Positions 23,570-35,100 of a DNA stretch of 64,000 nucleotides are shown one piece after another. The DNA is from Brachypodium distachyon (Eukaryota; Streptophyta; Magnoliopsida; Poales; Poaceae). The DNA lies in the NCBI RefSeq assembly GCF_000005505.3, contig NC_016133.3, forward strand, positions 33,318,737-33,382,736, read 5' to 3'. The position numbers and the translations under genes were made by a program. Under the pieces are notes generated by a model that worked only from the letters and a program-made list of their open reading frames with translations, had not been told where the DNA came from and did not search any database. Each line of letters starts with the position of its first letter. Position 1 is the stretch's first letter.

Positions 23570-24690
23570 GATGTTATTTTTCTTCGGCGTTGTATCCAAT
23601 GAATCCGGTGACCTTCCTGCATCCGTTTATCCATTGCGTATCGGCCGTTTGATCCACATCCAACGCCATAGATGAGAAACCTGATTAATTTGCAAATACA
23701 CGCCCGCCTGCTGGCTTCTACTTGGCCTTTGTTGATGTAGGTTTGCAATTACCCCCTGCTGCCCTGCCTCCGTAACTCCTGCGAACGGTAACACTTCCCG
23801 GCTGCGATTCACATGGTGCGCTCAGCCCGATTCAAAATAGCAGCTATCAAGGCACCCATGCCGTTTATTCTTCTTCGACTACATCCACGGACCAGCAAAC
23901 CGGAGACAAAGGGCGCGGCTACCACCGACAGGCAACATGGCCTCATCGTCTGCCTTCTGCAGACAACTTGCGCCCCTGTATACTTGAATAAAAGTGCTCA
24001 ATTTGAAAAGGTGTATCAGATTCGTAATTTTCTATAGCAATGGAGTCGATCAACAGCTGGACAAATTCAGAATGTGCAAGTGCAAAAAGATGGCCATTCA
24101 ATGTTGCACTGTTCGTCAGACGAGTTTTGGACTAGAAGAAGTTGGAGAATGAGATGGCTCTGAGCCTCTGACTAAGGACTAGATGCTACGTCCAGCCAGA
24201 CACGGGCCAGCCATCCTAGGTTCCTAGCAGGGTGAGAGACAGGTCTCCGCCTTGCCGGGATGGTCGCAAGCCTCTGCCTGGCCTTTGTCCTTTGTGGGTC
24301 GTCGCATGCCTCCTCGACGATGTGGTCGCCGACAACACAGCGCAGGCTTCCGTCACGAGCCGCCGTCGCCGGGATGTGCTCCACCACCGGGATATAGTCC
24401 ATCAACGCCGTCGTCGGGATGTGCCGTCGTCGTCGCAGACGCACGGGTCGCCGTCATTGCAGGGTGCCGCACAGGGGATCGTCGGAGCCGTGAAGGGATT
24501 GGGAATCTACGGAGTGTTGGATTAGGAGACAATGCTTAGGCTTAGGTGAGGGGCTTTTGCTAAATTAGCACGTAGTAGTACCAAATAGCTGGGTTGCGGG
24601 CGTGTATTTGCAAATGAGCCAGGTTTTTTATCGGTGCTGTTGGGTGCGCACCAATGCACCCGGATTCACAGGATCCTTTTTCTTTCTTCA
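23570..24690. mobile_element. Candidate TIR element with imperfect inverted ends
   Basis: Left arm 23600-23715 contains GAATCCGGTG, GGCCGTTTGATCCACATCC, AGAAACCTGATTAATTTGC and AAATACACGCCCGC. The right arm 24597-24680 contains their inverted counterparts (GCGGGCGTGTATTTGCAAAT, GAGCCAGGTTTTTTATCGG, CACCCGGATTC). The interior (23720-24580) is GC-rich with short open frames that I do not recognise. The arms are about 100 bases and diverged, suggesting an old Mutator-like or related element. No target duplication was confirmed. Confidence 0.4.
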
Positions 24691-25984
24691 GATATTGCTA
24701 ACTAATCTTCTATATTTAAATAGGAAAAATCCATTATTTGATTTCTCTCAACATGCAAGCATGTCACATCATCATATCATTAATATGTTCACACCTATTT
24801 AGTGAGAAATCCATATTTGTTGCACATGCATGCATGATATTTTCTATCATGATATTCTCACTATGTGAAGAATTTTCTATGTTTTGAGTTTTGGATACTC
24901 TTTCTTTCGTTGCTATACTCAATTTCACTAATGCATGTATATTAATTAAAAATTTCCACAACAACGTGCACGGCATCATCTCTAGTAACTCTATAGATTC
25001 ATGGGCATGCGTAAATTTCCTTCAGCGATTTGCTAACGATGTCTCATTTGTTCCGTGCAGACTGATGAAACATAATTGGGCAACCTAACGGGCTAACGGC
25101 GAGTGTACGATTTATCCGTTTTTCTTTTCTAGGCCGTTTACCTACTTTGAGATGTGATACAAACGTTTTAAAAAAAAAAAAGTGATACAAGCGCTTTCCT
25201 ATTCACAAACCTACAAGCCTGCTTAGCGTGGGAGTAGATCTTTTGTGAGCTACAGCAGCTCACTTTAAATGTGTCTTTGCGACGGGTGAGAAGAGTAGCA
25301 GCCAAGAGCGAGCGTGCGTGCCCTGCAAGTGGACCGCCGAGAGCCGAGCGGCGAGCGACCGAGACCATTTTCCAAGCCCTTCGCTTTACCTGGCTACGTA
25401 CCAGAGGTTGGTGAAAACGAGCGACACCCAAGTAAACGACGGCCATCGTGACAGACATGAATGAATTGCACGTCACGTACTACGTCGCTGGTAAAAAAAT
25501 TGCATACGTACGTACGCGTGTCTGTACGTGCGTGCGCCGGTGCATGCATATGCATGCGTGGACGGCTGAGCTGCCCGTCTGAGGGCGTGTACGTGTATAG
25601 TCGTGTATCAGTGGGCGCAGTGTTGAATTGAGGTGCCTGCTCCTTTCCATACACGTGCAGCTCACACGAGCAAAAACTCGGAGGTTTTGTACCCTAGCAG
25701 TGTAGCACCAGGCGTCATTTAGCCACAGGCAGTGTCGATCAGGTAGCTCATGCGCACGGACGAAGCAGGCCGTACACCGGCCGGGGACTCGGCGTGGGTC
25801 GCCCGAGAGTGAGTTTAACGGCGCGCACCGGCGCCCAAAAGTACCCCGTAAAACCGCGTTTCCCGAGCCAAAGAATGAACAAAAATAAAATTAAAATCAA
25901 CCAAAGTTGCCCACCAACTCCGGAATCCCACGACCACGTCTCCACATTCCACACACAAACACACACGGGTCCAACTCACTCCAG
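24691..25984. other. Intergenic region upstream of the first hydrolase
   Basis: There is no coding region I can support. It contains an A-tract (25170-25181), stretches of alternating purine-pyrimidine around GTACGTACG (25505-25560), and the distal promoter of the hydrolase gene. Confidence 0.4.
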
Positions 25985-25992
25985 TATATAAA
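25985..25992 (+). promoter_or_regulatory. TATA box of the first hydrolase gene
   Basis: TATATAAA sits in CCAGTATATAAACACTCCCC, 179 bases before the ATG. The C-rich stretch after it fits a transcription start near 26015-26025, giving a leader of about 150 bases. Confidence 0.6.
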
Positions 25993-26170
25993 CACTCCCC
26001 CACGATGCTTGCTCGCCACCTAACCACCCCGGCCAGATCAACCAACAATCCCAGCTTAACACAGCGCCGACGCCGAGGCAAGCAAAGAACGGGCGGCCGG
26101 ACAGGCGGACATCACGCCCCAACGGCTGTAGCCACTACAGTAGCTAGCTCGAGATCGGCCGTACGTTCAC

Positions 26171-27226
26171 ATGGATCGATCGGTTGAAGGGGCAGCGGCG
26201 CAGTACTACTCCTCGGCGATGGGCCCGCTGGCGGGCCAGCTTGGCGAGTGGCTGTGCCGGGCCGTGCAGCCCCCGGCACCGACGCCGTGCGGTTCCCCCG
26301 GCGGGCCGCCCGTCACGGCCCGGCGCGTCCGGCTGCGGGACGGGCGCCACCTGGCCTACGAGGAGACCGGTGTGCCCCTGCACCGCGCGCGCTTCCGTGT
26401 CGTCTTCTCCCACGGCTTCACCGGCTCCCGCCTCGACTCCCTCCGCGCCTCGCCGGAGGTGGCCGAGGAGCTAGGCGTCTACATGGTGGGCTTCGACCGG
26501 GCCGGCTACGGCGAGAGCGACCCCAACCCGGCCCGCACCGTCGAGAGCGCGGCCCTGGACGTGGCCGACCTCGCCGACGCGCTGGGCCTCGGCGACAAGT
26601 TCCACCTCGTGGGCTTCTCCCTGGGCTGCCACGCCGTCTGGGGCGCGCTCCGCTACATCCCGCACCGCCTCGCCGGCGCCGCCATGCTGGCCCCCGTCGT
26701 CAACTACTGGTGGCCGGGGTTCCCGCCGGAGCTCGCGGCCCAGGAGTACGGCAAGCAGGCCCGAGGTGACCAGTGGGCGCTCCGCGTGTCGCACCACGCC
26801 CCGGGCCTCCTCCACTGGTGGATGGAGCAGAGCTGGCTGCCATTGCCGACCTCCACCGTGGCCTCCAACACGACGCACCTCCCCAACAAGCGCGACGCCG
26901 AGGTCCGCCGGACGCTCGCCGCCGACGGGACGCTGAGGGCCAAGAGGGAGATGGCCACGCAGCAGGGGATCATGGAGTCTTACTACAGGGACATGGCGGT
27001 CATGTTCGGGAAGTGGGAGTTCGACCCCATGGCGCTGCCGGAGCCGGAGTGCGAGGTGCACCTGTGGCAGGGCGACGAGGACGGGCTCGTGCCCGTTGTG
27101 CTGCAGCGCCATGTCGCCGGGAGCCTCCGGTGGGTCAAGTACCACGAGCTCCCCGGCACCGGACACTTCCTCTCCGCCGTTCCCGGGCTCGGCGACACCG
27201 TTCTCCGGACACTCTTCAGTAATTGA
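26171..27226 (+). CDS. Alpha/beta-hydrolase fold protein, intronless
   Basis: This single-exon gene of 351 residues belongs to the plant alpha/beta-hydrolase superfamily (AB hydrolase-1 type); the substrate is unknown. The fold motifs run in order: oxyanion region FSHGFTGSR (79-87), GFDRAGYGESDP (107-118), nucleophile elbow GFSLG with Ser150, then GDEDGLVP with the likely acid Asp304 and GTGHF with His332. The triad is complete, so it should be an active enzyme. No signal peptide or membrane segment is evident. It is a paralogue of the gene at 30273-31611, sharing PTPCGSPGGPPVTA and ATQQG...ESYYRDMAVMFG. It lacks the intron found there after residue 255. Third-position GC is very high, as in many grass intronless genes. 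The start is the first ATG after the TATA box. Confidence 0.9.
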   Translation: MDRSVEGAAAQYYSSAMGPLAGQLGEWLCRAVQPPAPTPCGSPGGPPVTARRVRLRDGRHLAYEETGVPLHRARFRVVFSHGFTGSRLDSLRASPEVAEELGVYMVGFDRAGYGESDPNPARTVESAALDVADLADALGLGDKFHLVGFSLGCHAVWGALRYIPHRLAGAAMLAPVVNYWWPGFPPELAAQEYGKQARGDQWALRVSHHAPGLLHWWMEQSWLPLPTSTVASNTTHLPNKRDAEVRRTLAADGTLRAKREMATQQGIMESYYRDMAVMFGKWEFDPMALPEPECEVHLWQGDEDGLVPVVLQRHVAGSLRWVKYHELPGTGHFLSAVPGLGDTVLRTLFSN

Positions 27227-27935
27227 GCAGACGACAGTAAGACAAGACAAAGACAAATACTAGTAGATGTAGTCACGGAACTACGGTAGAATGTTTCCTT
27301 CGTTGCTGATGCTAATTATACATGTGGACATCACCTGCGGCAGAACTTAGATTCTGTCTTTTCCATTTTTAACTTTTCTGTACTGGAAAATTATGTTGCC
27401 AAGAAGCCCTCAAAAGTGAGAAGTTAACATTATTATCCACTGATTGTGAATACTAATTATATAACTGGCCACCGGAGCCACTGAATTTCAGGCAAAGATC
27501 CCTTCTTGTCATTGACGAAATGGCAAAGATTACTTCTTCTCATTGACAAAATCATTGTTGGTATACAGAAACATTGTAGACTTCTTCGCCAACAAGACCC
27601 GGTCACAATTGAGGAAAAATACAGTTTGTAATTCAGATAATTTCAAAATTTGTAAGCCGGATAAAGCCGTTTCTTTCTTCACTTAAAATGTGAACACTGC
27701 ATGCTTGACATAAATGGAGTAGTTCTTTCCATTGACGGTGCTAATTGATTTGGTATTCTGAGGATGTTAAGAAGAATACAATCATGCAACACTGCAATAT
27801 ATCAAAAATTGGAAGCGAATTATCACATAGGTGAATTACCAATATATACCATTCACTATAGAAGTACACTATATACAATTTTGAGAATTATTCAACCAAC
27901 ATATACTTTAAAAAAAATCACTATATAAGTATATA
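27227..27935. other. 3' flank of the first hydrolase
   Basis: AT-rich 3' untranslated and intergenic sequence. No coding frame or recognised repeat was found up to the MITE. Confidence 0.4.
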
Positions 27936-28203
27936 CTCTCTTCGTTTCAAATTATACGATGTTCTAACTTTGTCCTAGGTAAAAACAAAGTGACCAAGAT
28001 TATAGAATATGTACTAATATCTAAAATATCAAATAAGTACACTATGAAGATATATATATCATGCCAAATTTAATAGGACGAATTTAGAGTTGTGGATTTT
28101 GGTGAATTTTTCTATAAATTTAAGTTTTTTTTTGCGAGAATATAAATTTAAGCAGTTTGACTTAGGATAAAGTTAAACATCTTATAATTTGGAAAATATG
28201 GAG
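27936..28203. mobile_element. Stowaway-like MITE, about 268 bp
   Basis: It starts CTCTCTTCGTTTCAAATTAT and ends with ATAATTTGGAAAATATGGAG. It is flanked by TA at 27934-27935 and 28204-28205. Internal arms CTAACTTTGTCCTAGG / CTTAGGATAAAGTTA fold back. It belongs with the MITE at 3688-3940 by its inner TTTGACCTAAG-type arms. An inner TTTTTTTTTGCGAGAATATAAATTTAAG repeat suggests a short duplication inside it. Confidence 0.6.
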
Positions 28204-28400
28204 TATTGTATAATTTTGAGAATTTTTTTTGTACTCCCAAGTTTGATTTTACCATATTTTTCTCCAGATAAAGGGCTATAGGTGCTAGTTAACAAAGTCT
28301 AAAGAGAGATTCTAGTAAAGCAGTCTGGTCAAGTAGTGCTGCACCTTGACCACAACACAGTGTGCATTGACAAGGTTATTGTGTACCAGAGAATTCAGCG

Positions 28401-28740
28401 AGGAACTTCTGAAACAAGTCTTTAACTACCTACCAAGATCACTACTGACCCCAGAAGGCCATCATCATCCACTCATTGGCCATAGGCTTACAGGTTCTCT
28501 CAATGGGTCAGCATTTGGGGTTGGTGAGAAGATTCGAGAAACGTACTTTGACATGAGACGCCAAAGGGAGTAGGCGATTGTTCATTTGTTCTCCGTTTCA
28601 TACTTCTTCACCTACTCCAACTACAAATATGATGGACTAAAAGGACTCCGCAGAATCAGAATTTGGTTCTTGGTAGCACCATCCTCCGTAGAAAGCAACG
28701 GCGCCAGGTGTAGCTTTTTGTGAGACATCATCACCTAGTG
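28401..28740. repeat. Local duplication, copy A
   Basis: It begins AGGAACTTCTGAAACAAGTC and includes AGGCCATCATCATCCACTCA, TTGGGGTTGGTGAGAA and GAAAGCAACGGCGCCAGG. The same order of words recurs at 29146-29520. Short open frames are not conserved between copies, so it is probably non-coding. Confidence 0.8.
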
Positions 28741-29145
28741 CCATCCCCACGTATAAATGAAAACTATTGCAGTTTCACAACTTGGTACAAAATGACTAGA
28801 ACTGATTCAAACGTAAATCTCATGTACGGGACACATGTGGTGTTATATCACTCACATTTACTACCTCCGTGATATATCGGGTTTTGACCAATAATTATTT
28901 CATTTCACCTGGTTTTCGCGCTCGATCTGGTGAGTACTCTGAATGCCCTGTTCATCGCGGCACCATTACAATCAGTTCTGACTCCTGGAAAGAATCGAGA
29001 AGGCCTGAGAATTCAATCGAGAGGTGGGAACCCTAGAGCTAGTGGCATGAAAACCTCATTTCTCATCTTTCAAGTTGGGCAGCATAGGGTGCCCCGGGTT
29101 CTTGATTTGCTCTGTAGCAAGGTTCTGTACAAGAGGAATGAAGCA
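28741..29145. other. Spacer between the duplicated blocks
   Basis: It has no conserved frame. A short run 28930-29157 is open but without recognisable homology, and it overlaps the start of copy B. Confidence 0.35.
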
Positions 29146-29520
29146 AGGAACTTCTGAAAAAAGTACTATTTGCCAACCTAGATCACTACAGACCTCAGAA
29201 GGCCATCATCATCCACTCATTAGCCATTAGGCATCAGCCTACGTGCTCTGTCAACATTGGACAGCGACTGGGGTTGGTGAGAACCTCCCGTAAAGGTACT
29301 TTGACATGAGATGCCAGAGGGCAGAGGAGATTGATTGTTCATCTCTCTTCTCCCATATCACACTTCTTCACCCACCCAACTACAAATTTGACGGGCTGCA
29401 TATATATACTTCTGAGAAAAGGAGTCCGGAGAGACAGGAAACTGCTTCTTGGTGGCACCATCCCCCACAGAAAGCAACAGTCGGTGTAGCTTTTTTTTGT
29501 GAGACACATCATCACTTATG
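29146..29520. repeat. Local duplication, copy B
   Basis: It is a diverged copy of 28401-28740, with small insertions such as TATATATACTTCTGAGAAAAGG near 29400. It lies about 750 bases upstream of the second hydrolase gene. Confidence 0.8.
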
Positions 29521-30272
29521 TCATACACAATTTCATAACTATAAGTTATCACCAGGTTCATGCTCCACTTGCATCCATGATCCATGGTTGGTTAGACTGA
29601 AGGCAAAATGGTTTTACATCACTGGTAGGAACGAATTTCAGTGAAACCATCTTAGAAAATTGAAGGACATAACTTCAGATAGGTTTTTGTTTTCCTTAAC
29701 CTAGACAGAAAGCCTGCCTTTTAGAAGAGTTTATAGTACAAATGACCCAACGGTCACCGAAGAAAAAGGCTGATTTAAAAAATTATGTGTTACTTGATTC
29801 GAGAGATGGTGCATTCATTACGTCTTAAAAATCACATGACGTTAGAGCTCACCCAAATTTCGTAGGAAAACGTTTTTCCTGTAAAATCCTCTGTTTTGTC
29901 TGTTTTGTCAGAGAGATCTTATAAAACTAAAGAAAACAGAGCCTGTCAGCTGTGCTTGTGAAGACCCCTGTCAAATTAGTAGCAGGTGAAGATGTTTTGG
30001 TGCCTAGTGACCAGTACTGCATATATGCAAAGGACGTTGGTAGGTTGGCTCGAAACTGAAAACGTCTTTGGCCTGGCCTGGCCTCCACTGGAGAACATAT
30101 ATTCCTGATTTCCTTCAGCAAAGTGACACCACTGTTCAGCTAGCACTAGCTTTGGCTTACCCCATACTCCCATAGGCCCATACCAAACACATTATAGCTG
30201 TCCTCCTCCTCCTCCTCCTCCTCCTCCATCAACGCCGGCCATCCATCTGATTCTCTCGCAGCTCCAGCATCA
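29521..30272. other. Promoter region and leader of the second hydrolase
   Basis: No coding frame is supported. A (CCT)n tract of about nine units at 30203-30227 lies in the probable leader, 45-70 bases before the start codon. I see no clear TATA box, unlike the first hydrolase gene. Confidence 0.4.
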
Positions 30273-31611
30273 ATGGCAGCTGCCTCTACAGGTAAGCACA
30301 CGGACACTGCAATTCTGCATGCAAAGCTTAACAAGAAAAATGTAGCCATTTGTGATCGATCGATGACATGCATGCATGTGCATGATGTTGTGGTGCGTGT
30401 GTAATTTTCGCAGGGAACGGGAGCCCGCCGGTGGGGCTACTGGCGCTGATGGCGGCGGCAATGGCGGCGGGGTGGTTCGCGAGCGCCGTCCGTCCACCGC
30501 CGCCGACGCCGTGCGGTTCCCCCGGCGGGCCGCCGGTGACGGCGCCGCGGGTGCGGACGCGCGACGGGCGGTTCCTGGCGTACGCCGAGTCCGGCGTGAG
30601 CCTGGCCGCGGCGCGGTTCAAGGTGGTGTACTCGCACGGCTTCTCGGGGAGCCGGGCCGACTCGCCGCGGGCGTCCCCGGCCACGCTGGAGGCCCTGGGC
30701 GTGTACATGGTGTCCTTCGACCGCGCCGGGTACGGCGAGAGCGACCCAGACCCGGCGCGGTCGCTGAGGAGCGCCGCGCTCGACGTGGAGGACGTCGCAG
30801 ACGCGCTCGGGCTCGGGGACGAGTTCTACCTCGTGTGCTCCTCCCTCGGCTGCCACGCGGCGTGGGCGGCGTTCAGGTACATCCCGCACAGGCTCGCCGG
30901 GGCGGCGATGATGGCGCCCGTGGTGAACTACCGTTGGGGCGGGCTGCCGAGGGGCCTGGCGCGGCAGCTGTACCGAAGGCAGCCGCGGGGCGACCAGTGG
31001 TCGCTCCGTGTCGCGTACTACGCGCCGTGGATGCTGCACTGGTGGATGCGCCAGCCGTGGCTGCCCACCTCCACCGTCGTCTCCGGCTCCGGCTCCTTCC
31101 CCAACGCACTCGACGAGAAGAACCGCCTCTTCGCCCTCTCCACCGGGATCTTCCACAAGGTTCGTTCGTTCCATCGATCCGTCACCTTTTCCAACCTTCC
31201 ACTCCCTGTTCCGCTCCATCCGCCATGGCGGCAACAGCAACGGTGATCCTTAAGAGCTAGTGGTGTGTCTTGCAGAAGGCGAAGCTGGCGACGCAGCAGG
31301 GGGTGCAGGAGTCGTTCTACCGCGACATGGCCGTGATGTTCGGGCGGTGGACAGAGTTCGAGCCGATGGATCTCGAGGAGGCGCCGCCGTTCCCGGTGCA
31401 CCTGTTCCAGGGTGACGAGGACGGCGTCGTGCCGGTGCAGCTGCAGCGGCACATCTGCCGCCGGCTTGGCTGGATCAGCTATCACGAGCTCGCTGAGGTG
31501 GGGCACTTCCTGTCGGCGGTGCCAGGGCTCGGCGACAGGATCATCAGCACGCTCCTGCCAGCACCGGCAGATAACAGCTCAAACACCACGGGCAGCGTCT
31601 GTGCATCTTAA
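30273..31611 (+). CDS. Alpha/beta-hydrolase fold protein, three exons
   Basis: Exons 30273-30291, 30414-31159 and 31276-31611, all GT-AG, give 366 residues. The tiny first exon (ATG plus 16 bases) is supported because it splices in frame to GNGSPPVGLL. Residues 13-32 (VGLLALMAAAMAAGWFASAV) form a likely membrane anchor absent from the paralogue at 26171. Fold motifs: YSHGFSGSR (79-87), SFDRAGYGESDP (107-118), elbow CSSLG with Ser150, GDEDGVVP with Asp304, VGHF with His332. The triad aligns residue for residue with the paralogue, but the first elbow glycine is Cys148. The substrate is unknown. It ends tail-to-tail with the E3 ligase gene, 491 bases away. A purely exon 2 read-through frame ending at 31246 would lose Asp304 and His332, so splicing is needed. 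Confidence 0.88.
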
Positions 31612-32102
31612 AACGAAGGATGACTGGTCTTCTGTAGGTAGAAAACTGTAGAGGCAATGCAGAAGACGAATGAACACATTTCATGTGAACTGAACTAAGC
31701 CCCTACTGTACTGCACTGAGAAACTGAAGAGATCATGGCATATGTGTATATATCATTAGATGGTAATCTGATGTCACTTTACATAAATTTTATCATCAGA
31801 ATCAAATCAACAACCCCATCCAAACCCTGAAAATTACATACAGCTACAAAGAACAGTAACTAACTTGATATTTTCAAGCTCTGATCTAGACTCACAGGCA
31901 CATATGAAATAACACAAACAGATGTAACCCCATGTTACAGTACAGTAAAAACTACAGCAGCCAAAAGCTGTGTGATCACCAAAATCTTGGCTGTAAATAG
32001 GAGAAAAAGGAACACAGCCGGGGAGGAAAGAATGGCCGCTGATCATCTCCCACATTGAGCTGCTATGAATCCAAATATATTCACAACCAGGAAGGAGAAG
32101 GA
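31612..32102. other. Shared 3' interval between convergent genes
   Basis: This AT-rich spacer holds the 3' ends of the second hydrolase (plus) and the RING/ankyrin gene (minus). No frame or repeat is supported. Confidence 0.4.
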
Positions 32103-35100
32103 TCAAGCATTGATTTCCGCATTGCACTGCTGCTCCCTCTGGCAGCTTCTGCGACTCCAGAACATGCCCGAGCAGGTGGTCTGATCAAGATCCTGCTCAC
32201 TACTCTTATCCATCTCCGTACTTGCGCTATGCGAGGGGCGAGGAGATTGCACTTCAGAGCCATCCTGTGTTTCTGTAGAGCCGCATGGATCATCGTCGCT
32301 GCACCTGCAGGTTGGGAGGGCGGACGAGGGAAACGGGCTGCAGGTGAGTGGGCAGACTAACTCGGAAGAGACAGCTGCAACACGGTTGCGCCTGATTTCA
32401 GCTTTGCAGACAGTTGCTGGCGAGTCCACAGATCGGGTGTTCAGGATGCATGGATTGCAAAATGTGAGTGCTGAGCTTGATTTAAGCCCTTCTGTCGGTG
32501 TGCCCGGTAACTTAGTGAATGACATTATTCCACTCCGACAGAGAGGGCATGGGATCGACCCAGGTGGGCCTGTGAACTCAACACAGACGTGGCTGGTTGA
32601 GCAAAGATAGAGAGCACATTTGATGCAAAACTCATGACCACAGCCTGAAAGAACAGAATGTAATATTAGGATACCACCATTACATTTTTCACCTGGTGGT
32701 ATACTGTAATGTATGTACGTGATTAAGTGAAAGCTTACTGAAAGAACATACCATGAAAGCTTAAAATCACTCGACAAGGGCAATGTTCAGGTTATACAAG
32801 TGTTATCAGTCACTTCATATTTGGTTTCATGTCTCTTCTATTATCACTGTTTTCTAACATTTTGTGAAATAAGGTAATTCACTAAAGGGTGGTATCATAT
32901 GCACTTGAGCCTTTCCTACGTAAAAATAATTGGAAGGATATAGAAATTTGAGGAAGGGGAGCCTTGGCGCAGCGGCAGAGCTGTTGCCTTGTGACCTGGA
33001 AACAGCCTCTTGCAAAAATGCAGGAAAAGGCTGCGTACAAAAGACCCAAAGTGGTCGGACCCTTCCCCGGACCCTGCGCAAGCGGGAGCTACGTGCACCG
33101 GGCTGCCCTTTTTTTTATAGAAATTTGAGCTTCTTTTTCAGATTACTATGCCATTGACTGATCACCTAAATTTATCATTACAGCAAGGTATATTTGTCAA
33201 AGCAACTCTCGGCATTGAGTGTTTTGAGTTCATGGTAGAATTGAACAGTTCACGTGTTCTTGCCAGGTAGAATAATAAGTTGTAAATGCTAAGATGCATA
33301 GTGTTATTCTTCAATAAAAAATGTAGGGAAGATGTAGTTCTTAAGTGAGGAAATAATGTATAAGTGTACAACATGTGCACAGATCAAGATCACACCTTCA
33401 GCAGCTACAGAGCAAGACCTTTCCAGGCAAACTGCACAAAGGTCGCTATCATCCACAGAGGATATAGTGTGTTGCAACCCAAATTCTCTGCAAACAAGGA
33501 ACAAAATTCATAAGTGAAAGATCCAAGAGTTACATTTCTTATTTTGCATCTTTAACATAAACGTCTATAATTGATGCCATGATATAGTGTGGGAACACAC
33601 TAAATGACTTGGTGTGAGAACGAACACCCCGCTGCCCTCAGATATAGGAGGAACAAGGGAGGAAGGAAGGGGTGGAAGAGCGCAGGAAAGGAGGAAACGG
33701 GAGGGGAGAACTGACCGGTGAGCTCCAGCAACACCTTCGGGCTCACCGGCATCCAGACGTGTAACACCGGTGCTCCCCTGGCTTAGATCAAAGCCTGAGT
33801 GGAGCAGCAGATAGCAGGAGCAGTGGGTGAGGAGGCGGCTGTGGACGGTGGATGGCCAGAGCAGGAGGAGGTGGAGACGCAGCTATGCAAGAGGAGAGAA
33901 AGTGGTTGTGGGGAGGAGGGGAGGCAGCAGCATCGCCAGGAAGAAGCTTGGGACAGTCCCGTGATATGGACTGGGGCATGAACGTTTGCACAATATGGAC
34001 TGGGGCACGAATGGTCGCACCCCAGTCCAATCCATGTTTATAAATGCCAGATCAGCCAGGAGGCCGAATGAAATTGCTATTGTTGCATCTTTGCTTGCTT
34101 TCTTGAAAAGCATAGAATCACGTATTAAAAGCCAGCAGTCATTGCTGTTCAGGAAAGTATGGATTGCCATTATATTTTACTTTAACAAACAAAATCGATA
34201 AGTAGTGATTGGTGAGTTGTCATGCACTAACCTGGCTATATTAAGTATGCTCATGAGCGGCAAGGCAAGATAACTCGATGGCTGAATTACAGGGATAATT
34301 GAGTGTGAATTTGGAGAAAGTAATGGCTCCAAGGAACGCCGTCCAAATATCCTAGCAACATCAAGAGGAAGCCACCTAAAGAACAGGATGCATGTTAGTA
34401 TAAAGTAGAGCTGATAAATTTAATTTGATCAACAGTGACTATTGTATGTCAATTTAAGATTTTGAAATACCACTTTGTATTACAAATTACACAACAAATT
34501 CATACCCATTGCAATTGAGTGTCAACCTGCTAGCTCCTTTTGCAAGAAGTAGCTGCCATATAATGGGATCGACAGATGTCAGAAGAAAACAATCCATTAT
34601 GCGAGAAGTACATCCGAGAAATCATACTTGCACAAGGAAGCAATGCTGCTATATGAAGTAATTTACCTGGCAACACTCCTGATTCCCCCCACCGGCCGCA
34701 TAATGCAAGGGAGTGCTGCCAGCTCCTGATCCATAAGCACATAATTAATTAACTCTTTTTGGATAATAAAATTACATTACTTCAGCATGCCGTCTGAACT
34801 AAGAACCATCACTTGCCTATTAGATTTGATGTAGTTCCATAGGGAAATGTGACTGCTGAGACATTTGCACCTAATTCAATCAACAATTGCATGCAATCCA
34901 AATGACCATTTAAAGCTGCCATGTGAAGAGCGGTAACACCGCCATCAGCAGGTTTGTTGATGTACCTCGCACGAGCCCTGAAACAAACACACTATACAAT
35001 TAATTGCTAGTTATTTAAATTAAGTTGTAACAGTAGATTGACATTAGACAGTACGTACTGTTCATTGAACTTCAGTCCCAGTGAAGAATTAGGACTGCTG

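Noticed and set aside
26248..27256. Long overlapping open frames in other phases and on the minus strand at the first hydrolase
   Set aside because: They are shadows of a high-GC coding exon; only the frame from 26171 has the complete catalytic triad.
30376..31260. A 294-codon frame and a 271-codon frame at the second hydrolase
   Set aside because: The first is out of phase. The second is exon 2 read into the intron, losing Asp304 and His332; the spliced model restores both.
32967..33010. tRNA-like A box
   Set aside because: It is part of an Au-type SINE without a B box, not a tRNA gene.
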